64,000 nucleotides of DNA, taken from NCBI RefSeq assembly GCF_000165485.1, contig NC_014623.1, forward strand, positions 9,256,893-9,320,892, in the 5' to 3' direction. The position numbers and the translations under genes are program-made. Source of the stretch: Stigmatella aurantiaca DW4/3-1. Its GTDB lineage: Bacteria; Myxococcota; Myxococcia; Myxococcales; Myxococcaceae. Below the pieces are notes generated by a model. It saw only the letters and a list, made by a program, of their open reading frames with translations. It was not told the DNA's origin and did not search any database. Positions 1 to 11,111 of this stretch are shown here, piece by piece; within the stretch, counting starts at the first letter, position 1; the number at the start of each line of letters is the position of its first letter.

Positions 1-840
1 CGCGTGAAGGCCGGCCGGTCCGCGCGGGAAGTGGGCGACGGCACCCTGAAGGTCCCGGGCACGGACCCGGTGGTTATCCGGACCCTGGTCGTCCCCTTGC
101 GCTCCCTCTCGGCCGAGAACGCCGGCCTGCTGTACGTGGCGCACGATGTGACGGCGCTGCGGAGCCTGGAGCAACACCTCCAGCAAGCCAACGAGGAGCT
201 GAACACCGCCAACCTCCGGCTCCAATCCTCCAACGAGGAGATGCGCGCCTCCAACGAGGAGCTCGAGACGACCAACGAGGAGCTCCAGAGCGCCAACGAG
301 GAGCTCCAGACGACCAACGAGGAGCTTCAGTCCACCAACGAGGAGCTCGAGACGACCAACGAGGAGCTTCAGTCCACCAACGCCGAGCTGGACGCCACCA
401 ACCGGGAGTTGGCCCACCGCACCCAGGAGATGGATGCGCTGAGCTTCTCCCAGCACGCCATCATCCGTGCCCTCTCCGAGGGGGTGATGGTGCTGGATGC
501 CAACGGCTACATCACCGCGTGGAACCTTGCCGCCGAGCGGCTGCTGGGCCTCACCGAGCGAGAAACGGTGGGCCAAGTGCTGTGGACCCTGCGCATCCCA
601 GCCCTCAACCGGGCCCTGCTCAACCGCGTCCGCAAGCACCTGACGGCCAACCGGACCTTGCGCCAGGAGGATGTCAGCTATCAGCTTCCCCATGGCGGAC
701 GGGGCCGCGCCACCTTGGTGGCCACCCCCCTCATTATGGATTCCCAGGTCCTCGGGGCTATCATCCTCCTCGAGGACACTACCCGGCTGAGCACGCTCGC
801 CCAGAAGAACCGGGAAATGAAGGAGCGCATGAAGGCATGA
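1..840 (+). CDS. C-terminal part of a CheB/CheR/PAS-type chemotaxis signalling protein (5' end outside window)
   Basis: The frame is open from the first base, so the true start lies upstream. The visible 279 codons end a PAS-like segment (LYVAHDVT), continue into a long helical stretch of NEEL-type heptads around codons 60-130, and finish with a PAS domain at about codons 145-260. This heptad linker is the hallmark of the large CheB-CheR-PAS fusion proteins that combine methylesterase, methyltransferase and sensor modules in the cytoplasm. The stop codon overlaps the next gene by 4 nt (ATGA), so this protein probably feeds the hybrid kinase translated right after it. The missing N-terminus means the CheB and CheR domains are inferred from the linker type, not seen. 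Confidence 0.8.
   Translation, partial: RVKAGRSAREVGDGTLKVPGTDPVVIRTLVVPLRSLSAENAGLLYVAHDVTALRSLEQHLQQANEELNTANLRLQSSNEEMRASNEELETTNEELQSANEELQTTNEELQSTNEELETTNEELQSTNAELDATNRELAHRTQEMDALSFSQHAIIRALSEGVMVLDANGYITAWNLAAERLLGLTERETVGQVLWTLRIPALNRALLNRVRKHLTANRTLRQEDVSYQLPHGGRGRATLVATPLIMDSQVLGAIILLEDTTRLSTLAQKNREMKERMKA
189..396 (+). repeat. 21-bp heptad-coding repeat (coiled-coil linker)
   Basis: Tandem 21-bp units encode the heptad NEEL[QE][ST][TSA] about nine times in a row. The repeat predicts a parallel coiled coil linking sensor domains. The units differ mostly by silent or conservative changes, so this is a protein-level repeat and not a mobile array. Confidence 0.8.
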
Positions 841-2504
841 GTCCTCGCCGCCCTCACCCGCGTCACCCGCCCGGCATCCTCCCGGTGCCTGAGGCCAAGC
901 CCGGGGGGGCACTGCTTCGCAAGTACCAGGAGCTGACCGCCAAGCACGAGGCCCTGGTGCACCGCCTGGAGGTCCGCAACGACGAGCGCATCTCGACCTA
1001 CCAGCTCTCCACCTGGGCTCTGGAAACGACGGCGAGCGCGCTCGCTCTCCTGCGTGCCCAGTCCGTTCTGCTGGCCAACCGGCGCTGGCATGCGCTGGCG
1101 CGCAGCGGCCCCTGGCAGCAGCTGCGCCAGTGGGAGCCCACCGGCCCTGCCCTGGCGACGCTCCGGGAGGTGGTCCACCATGAAATCGATGCCTTGCTCT
1201 CCTCGAGGGAACCGGGCATCCGCGGCCAGCTCTACCGGAAGCAGGGCTCCAACGAGACGCTGGAGATTCGCGTGGAGCGGGCGGGCCCCCGGACCCGTGT
1301 CCCCCGGACCCAGATGGTCCTGGCCCTCATCCACGACGCCACCCAGGAGACGCTCGCCGCGGCCGAGTTGGAGCAGGCCCGCGCGGCGCTGGCCCGGCAA
1401 GAGCACCTGCGGGCCCTGGGGGAGATGTCCTCGGGCATCGCGCATGACCTCAACAACACCCTCAACGCCATGCGGCTCCGGCTGGAGATGCTCCAGCGCG
1501 ACGCGGCGTTCGCGCCGCACCAGGCGAAGAACCTGAAGTCCCTCATGCAGATCGTCTCCGACGCGGGCACCCGCGTGCGCCACCTGCAGGAGTTCTCGCG
1601 GCAGCGGTTCGAGCCCAGCCAGGAGCAAGTTCACCTCCACGGCATCATCCACGAGGCGGTGGAGCTTGCCCGCGACAACATCGAGCACCGCGCGCGGAAC
1701 GAGGGGGTCAAGCTCCGCATCGAGAACGAGGTGCCCGTCCTGCCCGCGGTGAACGGCGAGGCCGCGGACCTGCGCTACGTCTTCCTCAACCTGCTCCTCA
1801 ACGCGCGGGATGCCATGCCCCACGGGGGCACCGTGCACCTGCGGGGGACCGTCTGCGCCTCGAAGGTGGTCATCACCGTGGAGGACGAGGGCACGGGCAT
1901 CCCCCAGGACCACCTGGACAGCATCTTCCTGCCCTTCTTCACCACCAAGGGGGCCCAAGGCACTGGCCTGGGCCTGTCCATGGCCTATGGCGTCGTCTCG
2001 CGCGCCGGGGGGACCCTCACCGCGGCCAACCGGCCCAAGGGCGGTGCGGTCTTCACCCTGACCTTCCCGGTCCCCAACACCGCTCCAGCGGCCCCGGCGC
2101 CTGCCGCCTCGGAGCACGCATCCATGCGCGCCCTGCAGGGACGCGTGCTCGTCATCGACGATGATGACTCCAGCCGTGACGCGCTCACGATCGCCCTCGA
2201 GTCCCTCGGGATGAGCGTGGAAGGGGTGGCCAGCGGGGCCGCGGCACTCAAGCAACTGCGCAAGGGCACCCCATGGGACGCCGTGCTCTGCGACATCGGC
2301 CTGCCGGGCATGAGGGGGTGGACGGTGGCTCAACGAATGAACAAGCTCGCCCCCCAGCTCCCCCTCTACCTCATCACCGGCAGCCCGGGCGAGGCCCCTC
2401 CCAAGGGCACAAGGCCCAGCAACGTGCGCGCTCTGCTCGCCAAGCCGTTGGCGCTGACCCTCCTCTGGAAAGCCCTCGCGGACGTTCTTCCCAGCCAGAA
2501 GTAG
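837..2504 (+). CDS. Hybrid sensor histidine kinase with C-terminal receiver
   Basis: The start at 837 forms an ATGA overlap with the preceding stop; an in-frame extension back to 519 would run across the preceding gene and is not needed. The 555-residue soluble protein has an N-terminal PAS-like sensor region (about residues 45-175), a HisKA domain with phosphoacceptor His in GIAHDLNNTLNAM (about residue 203), a HATPase with N-box NLLLNARDAM and G-boxes DEGTGIP and GTGLGLS, and a receiver from about residue 435 with acidic pocket VIDDDD and phosphoacceptor Asp in LCDIGLP (about residue 485). It has no membrane segment, so it should sense a cytoplasmic cue, probably relayed by the chemotaxis-type protein encoded before it. 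Confidence 0.9.
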   Translation: MSPRRPHPRHPPGILPVPEAKPGGALLRKYQELTAKHEALVHRLEVRNDERISTYQLSTWALETTASALALLRAQSVLLANRRWHALARSGPWQQLRQWEPTGPALATLREVVHHEIDALLSSREPGIRGQLYRKQGSNETLEIRVERAGPRTRVPRTQMVLALIHDATQETLAAAELEQARAALARQEHLRALGEMSSGIAHDLNNTLNAMRLRLEMLQRDAAFAPHQAKNLKSLMQIVSDAGTRVRHLQEFSRQRFEPSQEQVHLHGIIHEAVELARDNIEHRARNEGVKLRIENEVPVLPAVNGEAADLRYVFLNLLLNARDAMPHGGTVHLRGTVCASKVVITVEDEGTGIPQDHLDSIFLPFFTTKGAQGTGLGLSMAYGVVSRAGGTLTAANRPKGGAVFTLTFPVPNTAPAAPAPAASEHASMRALQGRVLVIDDDDSSRDALTIALESLGMSVEGVASGAAALKQLRKGTPWDAVLCDIGLPGMRGWTVAQRMNKLAPQLPLYLITGSPGEAPPKGTRPSNVRALLAKPLALTLLWKALADVLPSQK

Positions 2505-2523
2505 GGCTTCCAGGCGGCCCCCG

Positions 2524-3624
2524 TCAGTTCGACTGCTGCTCCTGGGGGTCCGGCGGACCGGCCAGGACAGCTTCCTGTGGAAGGAGGACCCCGCTCATGG
2601 CCACCTGACGGATGAGCAGGGCCTGGTGCTCGACCTCCCGGGCCCTCTCTTCGTAACGCTGGACTGAGTGGGCGTGGTTTCGCTCGCGGGCATGGCTGGC
2701 CATGCGCCGGGCCAGGGCCGCGTTCTCCTCCAGGCTCCGGACCGCGGCCCACAGCGCCACGTCCAGGGCCCGGTTCTGTCCTAAAACGAGGGCGTTGTCC
2801 GTGAAGGCATGGCCCACCCGGCAATCGAAGCGCAACTGGCCCTGCTCGTCCTGCTCGAAGAGCACCCCTCCGCAGTCCGGGCAGGAGAAATGCGAGGGCT
2901 GGCCCTCGGCTGGAGGCATGTTGACGGCTTCCGGGTCCCCCTTCAGCTTGCCCATCTCCCGCTTGAGGCCCTGAGACGAACGCACCTTGGACCCCTTGGA
3001 CCCCTTGGACCCCTTGGTCCCCTTGGTCCCATTGGCCGCCCGGGGCACCGGACTGTCGGCCAACCGGCTCAACAGCGCCCCCATCCCCTCGAGCGGAACG
3101 CAATGGTCCACCTTCATGTGCTCCAGCACGCTGCGGGGCATGTCCGGGCAGTACGCGTCCGCGGGCTCTTGCACCACCGTCAGCCCCCCTTGCCTCTGGA
3201 TGGCGAGCAAACCGGCGGTGCCACAGTCCATGGCCCCGGTGAGCACCACCCCCACCACGCGCGGGCCATAGGCGAGCGCCGCGGAACGGAAGAGCGGATC
3301 CACCGCGGGCCGGTGGTTGTTCTCCCGCGGCCCCTTCACCACGCGCACCCGGCCTTGCTCCACCAGCAGGTGCCGGTCATTGGGCGCGACATAGATGCGG
3401 CCCTTCGTCAACGGCTCACCGTCCTTCGGATGGACAGCAAGCAAGGGGCCAGCCCGGGAGAGAAGTTCTGGCAGGACGCTGCGGTGGCCGGCCGAGATGT
3501 GCAGGACGATGCAGACCGCCGCGGGCAAGTCCTTGGGAAACTGCTCCACCAAGCCCATGAGCGCTTCGACGCCCCCCATGGAGGCGCCCACAACGATGAG
3601 ATCGTGCTTGTCGCGTCGAGCCAT
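2524..3624 (-). CDS. cheB: CheB-type protein-glutamate methylesterase with C-terminal Cys motif
   Basis: This 366-residue protein carries the CheB esterase domain at its N-terminus without a receiver in front. The catalytic triad is visible: Ser in VVGASMGG, His in VLHISAGH, Asp in LTGAMDCGTAG. It should demethylate or deamidate receptor glutamates. A GTKGTKGSKGSKGSK linker follows at about residues 195-215, then a C-terminal domain with FSCPDCGG and a later DCRVGH, a possible metal ribbon, and a helical tail. Start 3624 (MARRDKH) is chosen because GGAGG lies about 10 nt upstream; the longer frame to 3771 lacks support. It converges on the hybrid kinase gene with 19 nt between stops. Confidence 0.9.
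   Translation of the reverse strand: MARRDKHDLIVVGASMGGVEALMGLVEQFPKDLPAAVCIVLHISAGHRSVLPELLSRAGPLLAVHPKDGEPLTKGRIYVAPNDRHLLVEQGRVRVVKGPRENNHRPAVDPLFRSAALAYGPRVVGVVLTGAMDCGTAGLLAIQRQGGLTVVQEPADAYCPDMPRSVLEHMKVDHCVPLEGMGALLSRLADSPVPRAANGTKGTKGSKGSKGSKVRSSQGLKREMGKLKGDPEAVNMPPAEGQPSHFSCPDCGGVLFEQDEQGQLRFDCRVGHAFTDNALVLGQNRALDVALWAAVRSLEENAALARRMASHARERNHAHSVQRYEERAREVEHQALLIRQVAMSGVLLPQEAVLAGPPDPQEQQSN
2985..3029 (-). repeat. Five 9-bp tandem units in the CheB linker
   Basis: Five consecutive 9-bp units (CCTTGGACC, then CCTTGGTCC in the last two, plus-strand reading) encode the Gly-Ser/Thr-Lys linker between the esterase and C-terminal domains. Unit number could change in frame by slippage. 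Confidence 0.9.
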
Positions 3625-3975
3625 GGCGATGGGCCCCTCCAGAGGTGCCCCTTGAAGCTTGGGGATTCCCACGGCCCCATGGGTGCCCTTTTCCAGCAAG
3701 GCGTGGCTTGTTCGCTTGCAAGCTCTCCTGGATTTCAGGGGCTTCCTTTCCACCATCGCCTTCCGGTTCACCGCGATTAACGAAAAGTTACCGTATCAAC
3801 GGTTACACGGTTATCACGGGGAGTGTCACTTCTGTCCCGGGTCCCGACGCTTCTTGAACCCCCCCCCTTCAACACCGTTGCCCGGACAGCCATACTCTCG
3901 ATGTTGCGTCAGCGCGCTCGTCTCACGGAGAGATGAGGGTGGGCTGACCACAACCCTGCCCCTTGGGGGAATGAC
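3625..3975. other. Divergent intergenic region, no gene seen
   Basis: About 350 bp lie between the divergent cheB and response regulator genes. The stretch around 3780-3830 is AT-richer than its surroundings and probably holds promoters for both genes. The only open frames are extensions or shadows. A purine-rich GGGGGA sits about 6 nt before the regulator ATG at 3976. Confidence 0.5.
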
Positions 3976-4398
3976 ATGTCGGAAACCAAGATCCGAATCC
4001 TCGTCGTGGACGACGATCAGGATCAGCTCGTGCTGGCCGAGCGCACGCTCTCGGCATACGGCTTTGATGTTCGCACGCACCGCTCATCGTTGGGCGTGTC
4101 CAACCTGGTGCGCTCCGCCGCGCCGGACCTGGTGCTGCTGGACGTGAACATCCCCGCGTTGAGTGGGGACAAGGTGCTGTCGTTGGCGCGCGCGCAGGCG
4201 CCGCTGGGCACCAAGTTCATCCTGTACTCGGCCTCGGATGAGTCCAAGCTGCGCTCCCTGGCGCTCTCCTCGGGAGCCGATGGCTACATCTCGAAGAGCG
4301 TCCAGGGCGCGGACCTGGCCAAGAAGCTGACGGACCTCTACAAGCGGGGCCGCACGGCGGCGCCCGCGGGCAGCGCGCCGCACGCCCTCAACAAGTAA
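3976..4398 (+). CDS. Single-domain response regulator
   Basis: The 140-residue protein is one receiver domain: acidic residues in VVDDDQDQ, phosphoacceptor Asp in LVLLDVNIP (about residue 56), the Ser/Thr position in LYSAS, and the conserved Lys in YISKSV. There is no output domain, so it should act as a phosphorelay shuttle or a CheY-like effector by protein contact. A short Ala/Pro-rich tail follows. It stands alone on its strand between cheB and the AarF-family gene, so its kinase cannot be named from context, although several orphan kinases lie nearby. Confidence 0.9.
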   Translation: MSETKIRILVVDDDQDQLVLAERTLSAYGFDVRTHRSSLGVSNLVRSAAPDLVLLDVNIPALSGDKVLSLARAQAPLGTKFILYSASDESKLRSLALSSGADGYISKSVQGADLAKKLTDLYKRGRTAAPAGSAPHALNK

Positions 4399-4433
4399 CA
4401 GGCGTGCGCTTTGGCTGACGCCGTGAGCTCCGC

Positions 4434-5738
4434 TCACGCCAGCAGGTCGGCGACTTCCATATAGACGGCGCGGAAGTCGCCTTTGGCGCTGATGAGCTTC
4501 AGGTTGTGCATCAACCCGCCGGTGGAGCGGAAGAACATCACCCCTTCGGCGGGCGGGCGGATCTTCAGGAAGCGGCCCGCGTTCTGGGTGAAGTGCCGCC
4601 GCATGTCCCGGTTGATCTCACACGCGGCGAAGTCATACGCCTCCGAGCGCATGGGCCGGCCCACGATGGACAGCAGCTCGCGGATGAGCGCCTCGGCCTC
4701 CGGCTCGGGCAGATCCACGGTGAAGCCCACCTCGCGGCTCAAGCCCAGCACGTCCATGGGCTCCAGCTTCATGGCCTGGAGGAACATGAGGCGGTTGGCG
4801 TCCACGAAGCGCTCCGAGAAGCTCTTGATGGAGCCGAAGTCCAGCAGCCCCAGGCGCCCATCCTTCATCACCATGAAGTTGCCCGGGTGCGGGTCGGCGT
4901 GGATCTCGCCCGCGAAGAAGAAGGGGCCGTAGATGGCGCGGATGAGCTGGCGCGCCACGCGGAAGCGCTCCTCGGCGGAGGGCTCCGTCACCACCCAGTC
5001 CTTGAGCGTCTGTCCCTCCAGGAGCTCCAGCGTCAGCACGCGCCCGGAGGTGAGCGCGTCCATCACCTCGGGCACCTTGAGATCCGGCAGCCGCGCCACG
5101 CCGCGCACGAAGTTCTGGCAGAGCCGGGCCTCGCGCCGGTAGTCCAGCTCCAGCAGCATCTCCTCGCGCAGCTCCCGGAAGTACGCCGTGCCGTCGATCG
5201 CCTTGGCGGCCTTGGAGACGGTCTTCACCACCAGGCCCAGGTTGTCCAGGTCCCCTTGGAGCGAGTCGCCCACGCCGGGGTACTGCACCTTCACCACCAC
5301 CGGGCGGCCGTCCTTCATCACGGCCCGGTGCACCTGCCCGAGGGAAGCAGCGGCCAAGGGCTCTTGGTCGAACTGGTGGAAGAGCGCCTCGGGGGGCGCG
5401 CCCAGCTCGGCCTCGATGACCCGGGCCACCGTCTCGTAGCCCATGGAGGGGGCCTGGTTCTGCAACCGGGCCAGCACCTGCCGCACCTCGGGCGTCATCA
5501 GGTCCGGATCCATGGAGACCGCCTGGCCGAACTTCATCGCCGCGCCCTTCAGGTCTCCCAGGGTGGCGACGAGCTTCTCGGCCATGCCCTTGCTGAGCAG
5601 TTCCTGCTCCTGGCCCGCCACGCGGCGGGCGCCGCTCTTGAGCACCTCCGCGCCCAGCTGCGCGGAGAGCCCCGCCAGCTTGCGCAACCGGTTGAAACGG
5701 CCTTGGGGAGGAAGCGAATCGTCGGAGTCGGAAGCCAT
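4434..5738 (-). CDS. ABC1/AarF/UbiB-family atypical kinase
   Basis: The 434-residue protein belongs to the ABC1 (AarF/UbiB/COQ8) atypical kinase family, which supports ubiquinone or other isoprenoid lipid metabolism in many organisms. Family marks are the KFGQ motif in the N-terminal extension (about residue 68), an Ala-rich nucleotide loop, VVKVQYPG with the ATP-binding lysine, the catalytic loop ADPHPGNFMV, and LLDFGS as the DFG motif. No membrane helix is obvious at the C-terminus. Its neighbours are signalling genes rather than quinone genes, so the substrate is unknown. The gene converges on the response regulator 35 nt away. Confidence 0.9.
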   Translation of the reverse strand: MASDSDDSLPPQGRFNRLRKLAGLSAQLGAEVLKSGARRVAGQEQELLSKGMAEKLVATLGDLKGAAMKFGQAVSMDPDLMTPEVRQVLARLQNQAPSMGYETVARVIEAELGAPPEALFHQFDQEPLAAASLGQVHRAVMKDGRPVVVKVQYPGVGDSLQGDLDNLGLVVKTVSKAAKAIDGTAYFRELREEMLLELDYRREARLCQNFVRGVARLPDLKVPEVMDALTSGRVLTLELLEGQTLKDWVVTEPSAEERFRVARQLIRAIYGPFFFAGEIHADPHPGNFMVMKDGRLGLLDFGSIKSFSERFVDANRLMFLQAMKLEPMDVLGLSREVGFTVDLPEPEAEALIRELLSIVGRPMRSEAYDFAACEINRDMRRHFTQNAGRFLKIRPPAEGVMFFRSTGGLMHNLKLISAKGDFRAVYMEVADLLA

Positions 5739-5830
5739 GGGAACCCACGTCTTTTAACGGGGAGGCCCCCCTCGCACGCAAGCCACACACCGGCGCTGCG
5801 TGTGGCCGTCCTCCTGCCCAGGAGCCTGGC

Positions 5831-7711
<1,881 letters not shown>

Positions 7712-7884
7712 AAGGCCGCCAGGAGAACACGAGGAATCGCTCCCAGGCTTTCACCCTCCCCGCCCAGGTCATCATCCCCTATGCGACAATCGTGCCTTGC
7801 CCCGGCGCGCCCAGGAGCACCTCGGCCCCGTCCCCCCCCCGGTGGGCCGCCCGGGAAGAATCTCCAGCCCCGTGTGGGAAGGTT

Positions 7885-10389
7885 TTACACCTCCTGCGCG
7901 CTCCCGCGGGCCCGGCTCAGCAGCGCGGAGACGGCCGCCGTCAGCTCGCCCGAGGCCACCGGCTTGCACAGGTGCATCTGGAAGCCCTCTTCCAAGATGC
8001 GGCGCTGCGCCTCCATGCGCGTGTCGCCACACAGCGCCAGGGCGGGGATGCGGCCACGCACCTCGTGGTTGCGCATCAGCGCGAAGCCGTCTTCTCCCGG
8101 CAGCAGGATGTCGCTCACCAGCACGTCCGGGCGGTGCTGCGCGAGCGCCGTCAGCGCCTCCGCCAGGGAGGCCACCACCCGCACCTCGGCGCCCGCGTTG
8201 CGCAGGAAGCCCTCCACGGACTCCCGCGCCTCGACCGGGTTGCCCAGAAAGAGCACCTTCACCCCCCTCAGCGGGGGCGCCTCGCCTGCCTGCTCCCCTG
8301 TCAGCGAGGCTTCCAGGCCCGCCCGTAGCGGCAGGCGCACGGTGAAGGTGGCCCCGGTGCCCGGCCCGTCGCTGTGCACATCCACGGTGCCGCCATGCAG
8401 CTCCACCATGGTGCGCACGATGGCCAGCCCCAGCCCCAGCCCGCCATGCCCGCGCCCGGTGTTGCCCTGCCGGAAACGCTCGAAGACGTGCGGCAAGAAG
8501 CCCGCCTCGATGCCCTTGCCGGTGTCGCTCACCGTGAGCGCCACGAACGCCTCCTCGCGGCGCGCCTCCAGCCGCACGCACCCCCCCCGCTCGGTGAACT
8601 TCAGGGCGTTGGTGAGCAGGTTCCACAGCACCTGCTGAAGGCGCGTGGAGTCCGCCAGGACGCTCTCGGAGACCTCGCCCGGCGCCGCCTGGAGCACCAC
8701 CCCGCGGGCCTCCGCCGTCGGGCGCACGCTCTCCAGCGCGGCATCCACCACCTCCCGCAGCTTCACCTCGCGCAGGTCCAGCGTCAGCTTGCCCGCGGCG
8801 ATGCGCGACACGTCCAGCAAGTCCTCCACGAGCTGGCGCTGCACGCGTGCATTGCGCTCGATGGTCTCCAGGCCGCGCCGCCGGCCCGCCTCGTCCAGGT
8901 CGTCGCGCCGCAGCAACATCTGCGTCCACCCCAGGATGGACGTCAGCGGCGTGCGCAGCTCGTGGGAGAGCGTGGCGAGGAACTCGTCCTTGAGGCGGTT
9001 GGCCTCCTGGGCCTCCTGCTGGGCGCGCTGGGCGTCGCGGTAGAGCAGCGCGTTGTCCATGGCCACCGCGGCGCGCCGGCCCAGCTCCTCGGCCAGCGCC
9101 ACGTCCCGCCGGTCATAGCGCGGGCGGGCCCCGCTGATGCCGAAGGTGAGGGCGCCGAAGTTCCGCTCGCGCGCGCGGATGGGCACGCAGATGCGCGACT
9201 GGTGCCCCACCTCCCGGAGCAGCTCCAGGTGCGCCTCGTCCATGGCCATGCGGCGCAGCATCGGCTCCGGCAGCTCGGACAGCAGCTCCGGCTGGCCGGT
9301 GAGCAGCACGCGCGCCACGCCCGAGAGGTCATCCTCCCGGGGCGGGTAGCGCTGGTGCAACTCCAGCACCCGCTCGGCCTTGCCCTGCTCCGCGTGCGCC
9401 ACCGCCACGCGGGTGAGCCCCGCCAGGGACGCGCCCCGGTCGAGCACATCCACCGTGCACCAGTCGGCGAAGCGGGGCACCACGAGCTGCGCCAACCGCG
9501 CGAGCGTGGCGTGGTAATCCAGCGAGGAGGAGAGCATCACGCTGGCGTGCGACAGGAGCTGGGAGATCTGCTGCGTGCGGTGCTCGTCGTCGATGTCCGT
9601 CGCCGTGCAGAGAAAGCCGCTCCAGGCCTCCGCGCTCGCGGGCAGCGGCGTCACCTTGAGGTGGTGCCAGCGGTAGGCCTCGGGGCGCCCCATGCGGTGC
9701 TGCCCATCCCAGGGCCGGCCCGAGCGCAACGCCTCGCGGATGCCCGCGAGCACCGACTCGCGCTCGCCCGGGTGCACGCACTCCACCAGCGCGTGGCGCT
9801 CAGGCCCCGCGCCATTGCCGCCCAAGAGCGCCGTCCAGGCCGCGTTGCACCAGGCCTGCGTCCCATCGGGCCGCGCCGCCCACACCGCCTGCGGCATGGC
9901 GTTGAGCAGCGCGCGCGCATGCGCCTCGCCCTGGCGCAGCAGCGCCTCGCGCTCCTGCTCCCGGAGCCGCGCCTCGCGCAGCTTCAGCGCCTCGTTGCGC
10001 CGGTGCAGGTCCACGAAGACGGCCACCTTGGCCCGCAGCACCTCGGGCTCGAAAGGTTTGAGCAGGTAGTCCACCGCCCCCTGCGCATAGCCCCGCAGCA
10101 GGTGCTGGTCCTCGCGCTGCAACGCGGTGAGGAACAGCAAGGGGATGTGGCGGGTGCGCTCCTGGGCTTTGATGAGATGTGCGGTCTGGTACCCGTCCAG
10201 GTCAGGCATGCGCACATCCAGGAGGATGACGGCGAAGTCCTCCTCCTCGAGCCGCCGCAGCGCCTCGCGTCCAGACGTGGCCTTCACCAACCGCTGGCCC
10301 AAGGGCTCCAGCGCAGCCCCCAGCACCACCAGGTTCTGGAGGTGGTCATCGACCAGGAGAATGCTGGCGACGGGTGGCTCTTCGCTCAT
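7885..10389 (-). CDS. Hybrid histidine kinase: REC-PAS-GAF-HisKA-HATPase-REC
   Basis: The 834-residue cytoplasmic protein begins with a receiver (LLVDDHLQN, Asp in VILLDVRMPD, Lys in YLLKPFEP), then a coiled coil, a PAS domain (about 165-275), a GAF domain (about 290-450), HisKA with His in [12 protein letters not shown] (about residue 475), and HATPase with NLLTNALKFTE, DTGKGIE and GGLGLGL. A second receiver ends it, but its acidic pair is replaced by LFLGNP, while the Asp in VLVSDILLP and Lys in LCKPV remain; it may not phosphorylate normally. N-terminal receivers in such proteins usually let an upstream kinase control them. The upstream partner is not identifiable here. Confidence 0.9.
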   Translation of the reverse strand: MSEEPPVASILLVDDHLQNLVVLGAALEPLGQRLVKATSGREALRRLEEEDFAVILLDVRMPDLDGYQTAHLIKAQERTRHIPLLFLTALQREDQHLLRGYAQGAVDYLLKPFEPEVLRAKVAVFVDLHRRNEALKLREARLREQEREALLRQGEAHARALLNAMPQAVWAARPDGTQAWCNAAWTALLGGNGAGPERHALVECVHPGERESVLAGIREALRSGRPWDGQHRMGRPEAYRWHHLKVTPLPASAEAWSGFLCTATDIDDEHRTQQISQLLSHASVMLSSSLDYHATLARLAQLVVPRFADWCTVDVLDRGASLAGLTRVAVAHAEQGKAERVLELHQRYPPREDDLSGVARVLLTGQPELLSELPEPMLRRMAMDEAHLELLREVGHQSRICVPIRARERNFGALTFGISGARPRYDRRDVALAEELGRRAAVAMDNALLYRDAQRAQQEAQEANRLKDEFLATLSHELRTPLTSILGWTQMLLRRDDLDEAGRRRGLETIERNARVQRQLVEDLLDVSRIAAGKLTLDLREVKLREVVDAALESVRPTAEARGVVLQAAPGEVSESVLADSTRLQQVLWNLLTNALKFTERGGCVRLEARREEAFVALTVSDTGKGIEAGFLPHVFERFRQGNTGRGHGGLGLGLAIVRTMVELHGGTVDVHSDGPGTGATFTVRLPLRAGLEASLTGEQAGEAPPLRGVKVLFLGNPVEARESVEGFLRNAGAEVRVVASLAEALTALAQHRPDVLVSDILLPGEDGFALMRNHEVRGRIPALALCGDTRMEAQRRILEEGFQMHLCKPVASGELTAAVSALLSRARGSAQEV

Positions 10390-10559
10390 GAGCAGTCCCT
10401 CTCACCGGCGGGCGCACAGCCGCGGCACAATGGTGATTGATTCCAAGCACCGCAACTGGCTCCCCTAAAACCCCTTTTTGCCTGCTTACCCGCCAGGTGA
10501 GGGGGCGGACAGACAAGGCCGAAAGGTATTCCAGGGTGGGCGCTGCGAGGAATGTCCCC

Positions 10560-10835
10560 TCAGGGGGCCTTTGCCCCGCGCACCCGGTTCTTGTCCCAGA
10601 TGGCATAGAGGATGAGGAGAAAGGAGATGAGCCGCAGCACGTAGACGAAATGGCGCCGCTCGTCGTCCACATCCAGCAAGGTCAAGGCCAGCCAGTTGAA
10701 GCCCATGCCCAGGAAGGCCAACGCGAAGAAGACGAAGAGGCGATCCCTCGAGGCCCGCCAGAAGCGCACGAAGAACAGGGCGCACGCCAGGCACCCCATG
10801 ACCAGGGCTCCATTCAGCATTGCCTTGAGCGCCAC
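10560..10835 (-). CDS. DUF5985-family small membrane protein
   Basis: The 91-residue protein has three hydrophobic helices and the DUF5985 look (GMGFNWLALTLLD, then a helix ending ILYAIWDKN). Function is unknown. It is the last of three minus-strand genes: a wHTH protein, one DUF5985 protein and this second, related one. The gap to the previous gene is 9 nt, so co-translation is likely. The two DUF5985 proteins may form a heteromeric membrane assembly; that is inference. Confidence 0.75.
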   Translation of the reverse strand: MALKAMLNGALVMGCLACALFFVRFWRASRDRLFVFFALAFLGMGFNWLALTLLDVDDERRHFVYVLRLISFLLILYAIWDKNRVRGAKAP

Positions 10836-10844
10836 GGCTTCCTC

Positions 10845-11111
10845 CTAGGCTGAGTCCCAGATCAGGCCATAGAGCAACGTACCAATCCCCACCAACGCGC
10901 TGGCACTGCGCCACACCGACAGATCCCTGCCCGGAAAGAGCACCAGATCCACGAAGAGGATCACGTTGCTCACCGCCAGGGCCACGAAGCACAACCCGCT
11001 CCACAGCAGCAGCCGGGTCCTCGTGCGGCGATAGCCCCGGAGCAGCAGCACCGTACACGCCAGGCTCGTCAACCCGCAGAGGATGTAGACCGCCTCAACC
11101 ATCGCCCTCAT
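10845..11111 (-). CDS. DUF5985-family small membrane protein
   Basis: This 88-residue protein has three predicted transmembrane helices and is a paralogue of its downstream neighbour by length, topology and the final LLYGLIWD segment. Its start overlaps the end of the wHTH gene by 17 nt, which implies coupled translation. No catalytic motif is visible. A membrane sensor or scaffold role for the upstream wHTH protein is possible but not shown. Confidence 0.75.
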   Translation of the reverse strand: MRAMVEAVYILCGLTSLACTVLLLRGYRRTRTRLLLWSGLCFVALAVSNVILFVDLVLFPGRDLSVWRSASALVGIGTLLYGLIWDSA

